This document shows, one piece after another, positions 57,847 through 64,000 of a DNA stretch of 64,000 bases; within the stretch, counting starts at the first letter, position 1, and every line of letters begins with the position of its first letter. This stretch comes from Stenogyne calaminthoides (Eukaryota; Streptophyta; Magnoliopsida; Lamiales; Lamiaceae): positions 21,629,916 to 21,693,915 of the forward strand of contig JBBCBC010000017.1 in NCBI GenBank assembly GCA_037126765.1, written 5' to 3'. Made by a program: the position numbers and the translations under genes. The notes under the pieces were generated by a model. The model ran no database searches, was not told where the DNA came from, and worked only from the letters and a program-made list of their open reading frames with translations.

Positions 57847-60259
57847 TGTCACGCCCACTCTCAGATAATCAAATAAATAATATGTTTAAAATAAATTTAC
57901 GAACTTTTTTATTTTTATTAAACAGTTAAAAGAATGATAAATCCTTTGAACACTTAAAAACTTGATAAGAAGGACTCATAATATACAAAACTATATATAT
58001 ATACACACACACTACAACTCAAACACAAGCCCCACGGGTCGTCATCCATGTATACTACTATCAGAATCTGCAGGTACTCCAACCACCAACAGTGTAAGTT
58101 GACAAGATTAACTACAATGCATAAACTAGGTGAAATATATAAATCTCAGTAAGCAGAAATTATGCATGATGCTGCGAATCTTTGAAAATTCTCCCCATGC
58201 ACTCTCTTTTGAAATCACCAATTTATTTATGAAACACTCTTAGGGCCCAGGCTCATTGTTATACAATCGGACTGGGCTCAATCCACCCATATATATAAAA
58301 TTGTGGCCTACACTGGGCAGCCCGTCAGGGTCTCCCTAGTCACTACCACTCCCTGGTCGCCCCTTCCGTAGAGTCACGTCAAGAGACGGCGTCAGGGTCA
58401 ACCTCGTCGCCCCTCACGTGTAATAATAAGACGGTGGCCCTCACGTTTCACGCCAGGTCTCTCCCGGTCGATATTCCCCTGTGTCGCCCTTCCGTCCTCG
58501 GTGTATAATCAGTGGCCAAATCACATCATTGATCAAATCTCATTTCATGATAATGCATGATGCAATGTAATGCAACACAAATTAACTCACAAGTTTCACA
58601 TTTCACATACCCAGTTCACATCAAGTATCGAGCTCACCAGCTCTTTGCACAGTTATTACTGAATATTAATTAAATATCACAACCCACATAATCTTCATGT
58701 ATTATCAATTAAACACATATAATTCAAGAAATATTATATTTATGCATTGTAGTTACAAATGAATTCTACTTACCTCGAGTTCTCTTTCCTCCTCTCCTTT
58801 TTTTTTTTTTTCCTTCCTCCCTCTTTTATTTCTTTCCTAGTCGAGCCTCTGTTCTTCTTTCCTCTCAAAGTTTCGGGTGTACGTGTGTTTGTGGCTTAAG
58901 TGATAAGTGATAGATAGATTTTTAACACTCACCGCCTTAACTATACTTAATAGGTAAGTTTCCTCTTATTTTTATACACTGTACCCTACTAACGTTATAT
59001 ATATATATATATATATATTATACATATTTTATATATTTTCTTTTAATTTCTATTTACGAATATTATTAATTAATTCCAAAATTATTTACACTTAATTTAT
59101 ACAACAATTAAACAATTACAATGTTCAACTTTGAAAACAATTTCAACGCAAAATAAATAATGTCGCATCACAAATAACACATAAATAATAGGGTTAATTC
59201 TAAATAAATACACGACATTTTGGCTAAATATCAATTTAATCACGACCTTTAAGATTTTTGTATTAAAGTCCAATCTTTGATATTGTTGCAAATCGATACA
59301 CGTTTTTTTCCTCCGACCGTGAAGGGGTGACATGGTTCACCGGAGCATGTGTATACTTGTCAGTTAGGATGATACATATTAAATAATTTTTTTTTAAATT
59401 ATTCCACATCCCTCATAATCGCAAAACCACAGACTCCACCCCAAATTTGAGTTATGTGAATCCTCAAAATTGAATTTTGCACCAAAATCACAGAATCCTC
59501 AAATCAAATCTCTATCCCCAAAATTGCATACGCGAATTTGGTTCAGATTTGCCGGAAAAAAAAATATATACTTCAAATTTGCAGTATTACACATCAAATA
59601 AACAACAATTAAAATAAAATCAATCTCAAATTGCAAATAAAATTTATATCCATTTCATAAATTGATCGAATCTCAATAAACAAGTCACAAATTTAATTTA
59701 AGGATGTCGATTGCGATGAGAACAACAAGTGAGGGGTTGAGGGGGTGTCAATAAACAATGGATGGACTGAATGGAGGAAGAGAAACTAAGGGATTACATT
59801 TAATTTTGGAACATGGGAATATACTTAATTTTTAAACATTGACGGCGAGAATTAGTTTTTTAAGGTTTGGAATTTAGATTTAAATAATTTATTTTATTTT
59901 TTTAGATTTTATTTATTTTATTTTTTATTTTGTTTTGAATTCACCTTTTTAATATTTTTTATATTTATGATTTAGACATTTAATCCTACGTGTAGTCTGC
60001 ATAATAAAAACAATAGTTTCGGCGAGCCACATCGTCTCTTCACGACCGGTGGAAAAAAATATGTATTAATTTGCAACAACATCAAAGGTTAGGCTTTTAT
60101 ACAATAATTTTGAAGGTCGTGATTAAATTGATATTTGGTCTAAAGGTCGTGTATTTATTTAGAATTAACACTAAATAATATTAACACGTAAATAATATAA
60201 AAAACACGCAATGCAGGAAATATATTGGTCAATGAGTAGTAAGAAGTTCGGGTATCACA
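57847..60259 (-). mobile_element. 5' LTR of the Tekay-like element, with nested MITE
   Basis: 2,413 bp including a 981-bp insertion and its 9-bp duplication; without them 1,423 bp remain, close to the 3' LTR. Small differences from the 3' LTR are scattered throughout, and a segment of about 60 bp near 56200 of the 3' LTR is missing here. Confidence 0.85.
59191..60171. mobile_element. MULE MITE with 9-bp target duplication
   Basis: The ends are GGGTTAATTCTAAATAAATA and, reverse-complemented, GTGTTAATTCTAAATAAATA; the inverted repeat extends for about 170 bp (CACGACCTTTA, TTTGATxTTGTTGCAAATxxA and more). An exact 9-bp direct repeat, TAAATAATA, flanks it (59182-59190, 60172-60180), and the other LTR shows the empty site. 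Nine bases and long terminal repeats indicate the Mutator superfamily. No coding capacity; the frame 59097-59333 crosses its border. Confidence 0.9.
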
Positions 60260-60449
60260 AATTGCAATAGTGGTCCCATGAGAATTTTGTGTTTGCATTT
60301 TTAGTCCCACGTTCTTTATTGGTCCTTTCAGAAATGGTCACAAACCGTTAAATACTTAACAGATTCCGTTAAGTGGCCAAAAAGGTGGGAAAATCGATTT
60401 CTTGGAGGGAAACCTGTTTTAGGTCTGATTTTTTGGAGGGAAACTTGTC

Positions 60450-60456
60450 TATATAA
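60450..60456 (+). promoter_or_regulatory. TATA box of the GRF gene
   Basis: TATATAA in the context GTCTATATAACACTTC, 103 bp upstream of the GRF start codon and within 190 bp of the inner MULE repeat. A start site near 60480 would give a leader of about 80 bases. Confidence 0.55.
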
Positions 60457-60558
60457 CACTTCATTGTTGCTAGCAACCCCAAACCACAAAAACACTCCAA
60501 ACATAAAAAACACTCCAAAATATTTCAACTTTGCAACAAAAAAGAGAAAATCACTCAC

Positions 60559-61017
60559 ATGTCTTCATCTTCTTCATCATCTAACATTCGTTCTAATGTT
60601 AGATGTTGGTGTGGAGTACGGGCTGTTCAACTTACTTCGTGGTCAGATGCTAATCCCGGAAGAAGGTTTCTCAATTATGAGTTCTCAATGACAGGTAATG
60701 ACTGTAAAATTTTTCAATGGATTGACAAACCTATGTGTCAAAGATCCATGGAAATCGTCCCAGGTTTACTCCACAACATGAAGGCACAGAAAAATGAACT
60801 AAAGAATGCAGAAATTAAAGTGAAGAAGCTAGAGGAAGAGAACAACAATCTACTTGCATGCATCATGAATTTGGAAGATGAAATTAGAGAGCTGCAAATG
60901 AAGACAACCAAGATGCAGAAACATGAAGAAAATGGAAAGCATGGGAAGTGGAAAAATATGTATCTGTTCTTTCTTATAATATCTTGGCTACCTGTAATAG
61001 TATCATGGTTGTTTTAA
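60559..61017 (+). CDS. GRF-type zinc-finger protein with coiled coil and C-terminal membrane segment
   Basis: The 152-residue frame is intact. A Ser-rich start leads to a GRF zinc finger at about residues 15-57: CWCG, TSWSDANPGRRF, then C-K-I-F-Q-W-I-D, giving the Cys-x-Cys...Cys pattern and the GRRF core. PMCQRSMEIVPGLL follows. Residues 70-120 form a coiled coil (ELKNAEIKVKKLEEENNNL). The last 18 residues are hydrophobic (MYLFFLIISWLPVIVSWLF), a likely tail anchor. Small plant proteins of this design are known as At4g04775-like; their biochemical role is unclear. The GRF fold binds single-stranded nucleic acid in other proteins. Here the gene sits inside a MULE, convergent with its transposase. 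Confidence 0.85.
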   Translation: MSSSSSSSNIRSNVRCWCGVRAVQLTSWSDANPGRRFLNYEFSMTGNDCKIFQWIDKPMCQRSMEIVPGLLHNMKAQKNELKNAEIKVKKLEEENNNLLACIMNLEDEIRELQMKTTKMQKHEENGKHGKWKNMYLFFLIISWLPVIVSWLF

Positions 61018-61309
61018 TAAAGTTTCAATTCATAATGACATTACAACTACCCAAACACAAAATGGCATCATCAATTCAATATGGCATTACAATTTCATAG
61101 CACAAAAATAACTTAAACAAGCACAAAAGGCCACAAAAATCACATAAACAACCTAAATAGAACAAAAGGCATTGTTTCATCTAAGACAGAATCATCAACC
61201 TCAAACAGCACAAAAAGGGCACAAAGGAGGCATCATTGTTTTCTGTCTAACACAAAACAAAAGTTAGAATTCTCAAAGTTCCAAAAGTACTGAATGAAAA
61301 CAGAGAGAA

Positions 61310-64000
61310 AGTATTACTTTTTTCCAGGTTTCTTGTTGTTCTTCTTCTTGGACCCTTCAACCATTGAAGCCTTTAAAATTTGCCATGGTAACATACTTTT
61401 TGCCTCCAATCTTTATCACTGGAATAGAAGCAGATGGCCCACTACCTCTTTTAGGGTGCATATTCTCACTAGGGTGGAAATTCATGGGAGTTGGTGCTCT
61501 GATGTTAGGCCCAAACCTTGAAGGAAAGGTGGAGCTGGAGCTCTGATTTTGTCCAATTGGTCTTGGTGGTTTGAAAGGATTGGTTCCTATAAAATAACTT
61601 TACATTGCTCTGTTTTCCTACAATTAAGAATAAAATGTCATTACAAAGAACAATTACATTAGGAAAACAATTGAACAACAATTAAACCCTTGTAAATTAC
61701 TTACTTGCTCCAGATTTTCAAATACATTAGGTAAGGGATTGTCCTGAACAGTAGTGTTCGTTGTCCTAGGTAGAATTTTCTAATGAAAAGTGAAAGATAA
61801 AAATTACAAATTGAAGAAGTATGTGAACTTCATATAAAAAGTGCAAGTAAACTCACTGTAGGTACAAGTTATGACTCTTGAGTGAATGGAGGAATGTCAT
61901 CAGCTTGTGTCATTTCCTCCCCAGCTTGTGCAATATCCTCCTCAATTCGTTGATTTTCCTGAAAAATAACAGAATCTTCAATTGTTAATAAACCAACTTG
62001 TTCAATTGACAAAGAAATAGTACTCACTTGCATTAAACCAGCTTGTGATTCTTGAGTGACAGTGGGAATGTCATCAGCTTGTACATATATTTCATCCTAA
62101 AAATAAGATAAATTGAATATTAGCAACTAAAGCACTCTGTATAATCAGAAAAATAATGAATTACAAATTATGAATAAAACTCACATCAAGAGGAAACTCT
62201 TCAGCAAACTTTTTCCATTTACATGTCCTTTCATTATGACTTTGTTGACCACAAAAGTTGCATTTCACTTTGAATGGTTGTCTAGGCAGCACCTATTTTC
62301 CTTTTTTCTTCCTTCTTCCTCTTCCACTAGATGGTTCTTCATTTAGTCTTTTTCTTCTTGCTCTTGCTGGCCTACCTTTTTTTCTCTTGCCAAAATGTGG
62401 TGGGAGAGGTGGTATGTACCCAGTCTTCTCCCACATGTCAACTCCAACCATTAGTTTCATAGCTGACATATACACTCTGTTGTAGGTCTCAATGGTATAA
62501 CATTCTGCAACACTCTTCAGGGTTTATCATCTTAACAGCAATTGCTTTTATTGCAAGCCTACATGGCACTCCTGTAAGATCCCACACTCTACATCTGCAA
62601 TTTTTTCCATCTACATCCACTGAAAACTTCCCTCAAGCAAAACAATCAATCTCATACAACACAGAGCTTGACTTGATTGTTGTAGACTCAACAACTTTTG
62701 CCATCCTCCTAGTCAATTTTTTCTTGATGGTTGGACAAATTAGAAAGCTATCCCACATCCTCTCACACTTATCTATGTTCTCTTGCAACTTTTTCATTAA
62801 GCTCTGTCTTATCCACTCCAACATTGTGATGATTGGCTTCTTTCTAGCTTCCAGTAGTGCCCCATTCCATGACTCACATATGTTGTTTAGTTGTAGGTCA
62901 CACTTGGGAAATGGTTCAAAGTGTGACTTAGACCAAGCTCTTGCAGATATTTTTTGTAACCACTTTAAACATTTATGATCAAGCAGTCATATTTTCTCCA
63001 TTCCTTGTGCAAACTGAGGTACTGTGGTAGCTCTAGCACATTTCCACAATGCATTTTTAAAGTAGTGCCCCTGAAACCAGCTTGTTTCATATTTCCATGC
63101 ATGTGATTCACACAAAATCTGTTTTCACAACCTAGCATCACTGTCTCAAATGCAGCTAGCAAACCTTTTTGTCTATCAGACACGAAGGTCCAAGGTTTTC
63201 TTCCACAATGTTAAGATCTTCTTTCAACAATCCCAAAAACCATGTCTAGTTTTCTGTGTTTTCAGTAGTCACAACTGCATAGGCAATTGGATAGATCTGG
63301 TTATTTGGATCAACACCAACAGCTGTTAATAACACTCCACCATACAAGCCTTTCAGAAAGGTCTCATCCACACCAACAAAAGGTCTAAACCCAGACAGAA
63401 ACTCCTGTTTCACTGCTTGGAAGCACACATATAGCTTACTGAATCTGTTTTTGCCATCAGGTCCTTGATCAACACAAATTTTAATAGTTGACTTTGGATT
63501 CCTAGCCTTAAGAGCATTTGCATAATCCCAAAGCAAGTCATATTGCTTCTCAAAGCTACCTTCAATTAGTGACTTAGCCTTATTCTTAGCTCTATATGCT
63601 TAGTGCCTTGAGACATGAACTTGAGTTTCTCTTGAAACAGTGTTTCTAAAGCCATCTACATCCTTCTTGGGATCTAACTTAAAGTCTTCAATATATCTCT
63701 TTGACATCCAAGTGGAGTTCAAACTTCTCACATGGAAAGCAACTGGACAAGTGTGTTGATTTTGTAACTTCCTGATCTGGAAAGACTCTTCATCCTTAAC
63801 CTTCAGAGCATTTATAAACCAATCACAGTCTAAACACCTGGCATAAATTCTCCTTGTGCATTTTTTATTATTTTGACATTCCTTTTGTGAACACCATGAG
63901 ACTTCACTGCATCCTTAAACAACTGTTTACCACTGAAATTTTTCCCAATAAAGAAGTCAGGGTTGAATACAGTAGAGCTTTTAAAGTAATTATTCAACCC
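61310..64000 (-). pseudogene. MULE transposase (partial at window edge, broken)
   Basis: On the minus strand, from the right edge: the N-terminal MuDR-type domain (FIGKNFSGKQLFKDAVKSHGV; later WDYANALKARNPKSTIKI); then the DDE core with FVGVDETFLKGLYGG (Asp), a DRQKGLLAAFETVM block near 63180 (Asp) and NNICESWNGALLEA near 62875 (Glu). A SWIM-type zinc finger follows near 62550-62620, CRCRVWDLTGVPCRLA, where the usual final His is Leu. A basic segment (GKRKKGRPARARRKR) and a CCHC knuckle, CNFCGQQSHNERTC, near 62220-62255 follow. The C-terminal tail reaches about 61310 (SIPVIKIGGKKYVTMANFK), probably across introns. Frameshifts near 63540, 63240 and 62960 and a stop in the N-terminal region indicate inactivity. 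The start lies beyond the window. Confidence 0.82.

Larger units (their letters stand above)
55049..60259 (-). mobile_element. Non-autonomous Tekay-like Ty3/gypsy element
   Basis: Two LTRs in direct orientation flank a 1.3-kb interior, with an exact 5-bp target duplication AATTG (55044-55048, 60260-60264). On the minus strand the LTR reads TGTGATATCCGAG... to ...GGGCGTGACA. The primer site matches initiator tRNA-Met, and the polypurine tract AAGGAGGGGAGGA is preceded by GAAATTTCGGGGACGAAATT, a phrase I associate with plant Tekay/Del chromoviruses. The interior, 56532-57846, has no gag or pol ORF, so it must be mobilised in trans. Confidence 0.85.
55039..64000 (-). mobile_element. Mutator-like element (MULE), cut by an LTR element; right end outside window
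   Basis: Removing the LTR element at 55049-60259 and one AATTG joins GGGTTAATTG (55039-55048) to CAATAGTGGTCCCATGAG (60265 on). GGGTTAATT is also the tip of the MULE MITE at 59191, so this is very probably the outer tip of a MULE inverted repeat. The element interior carries a GRF zinc-finger gene on + and a MULE transposase on minus, convergent. The 9 bp before the tip are AAAGGGTTT; the matching target duplication would be beyond 64000. Confidence 0.65.

Overview
The window is nuclear DNA of a flowering plant, most likely a eudicot. It is AT-rich and dominated by nested transposable elements. No complete, intact host gene can be defended. The plant assignment rests on the element families: Tat-type Ty3/gypsy with two RNase H domains and an antisense gene, Ty1/copia, a Tekay-like LTR element, a plant DD39D mariner, a MULE with a GRF zinc-finger gene, and Stowaway, Tourist and hAT MITEs. 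All calls come from reading the sequence; no database search was made.

Layout. 1-2068: two pieces of one virus-like or retroelement polyprotein lying in opposite orientation. 2346-5240: 3' end of a Tat element (antisense-gene remnant plus 600-bp LTR). 5241-10174: AT-rich DNA with two hAT-like MITEs. 10370-10723 and 23159-23400: one minisatellite split by a 12.4-kb Tat element (10724-23158, target duplication ATGGT) that carries gag, protease, RT, two RNase H domains, integrase and a long antisense gene. 23523: hairpin end of a Helitron. 25084-25512: kinase-like fragment with an internally repeated segment. 25519-27213: an LTR plus primer-binding site. 27557-39648: two copies of one copia family in inverted orientation, each with its 3' LTR outermost. 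40085-41310: a third LTR fragment of that family next to a CACTA-type end. 42577-43407: hAT MITE with a Stowaway inside it. 44933-46096: two Tourist-like MITEs. 46374-54023: an LTR interrupted by a LINE 3' end and by a 4.2-kb mariner element with a recognisable DD39D transposase gene and a second ORF. 55039-64000: a MULE whose left inverted repeat was cut 10 bp from its tip by a non-autonomous Tekay-like element (55049-60259), which itself holds a 981-bp MULE MITE. Inside the MULE are a GRF zinc-finger/membrane-anchor gene and a convergent transposase gene that runs off the window.

Several insertions have exact target duplications (ATGGT, GCTATGAT, GCAATACT, AATTG, TAAATAATA), so their relative order of arrival can be read. 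Most coding regions are broken by stops and frameshifts. The open 152-residue GRF gene is the clearest intact reading frame. The mariner transposase is nearly intact, with two stop codons and one intron.
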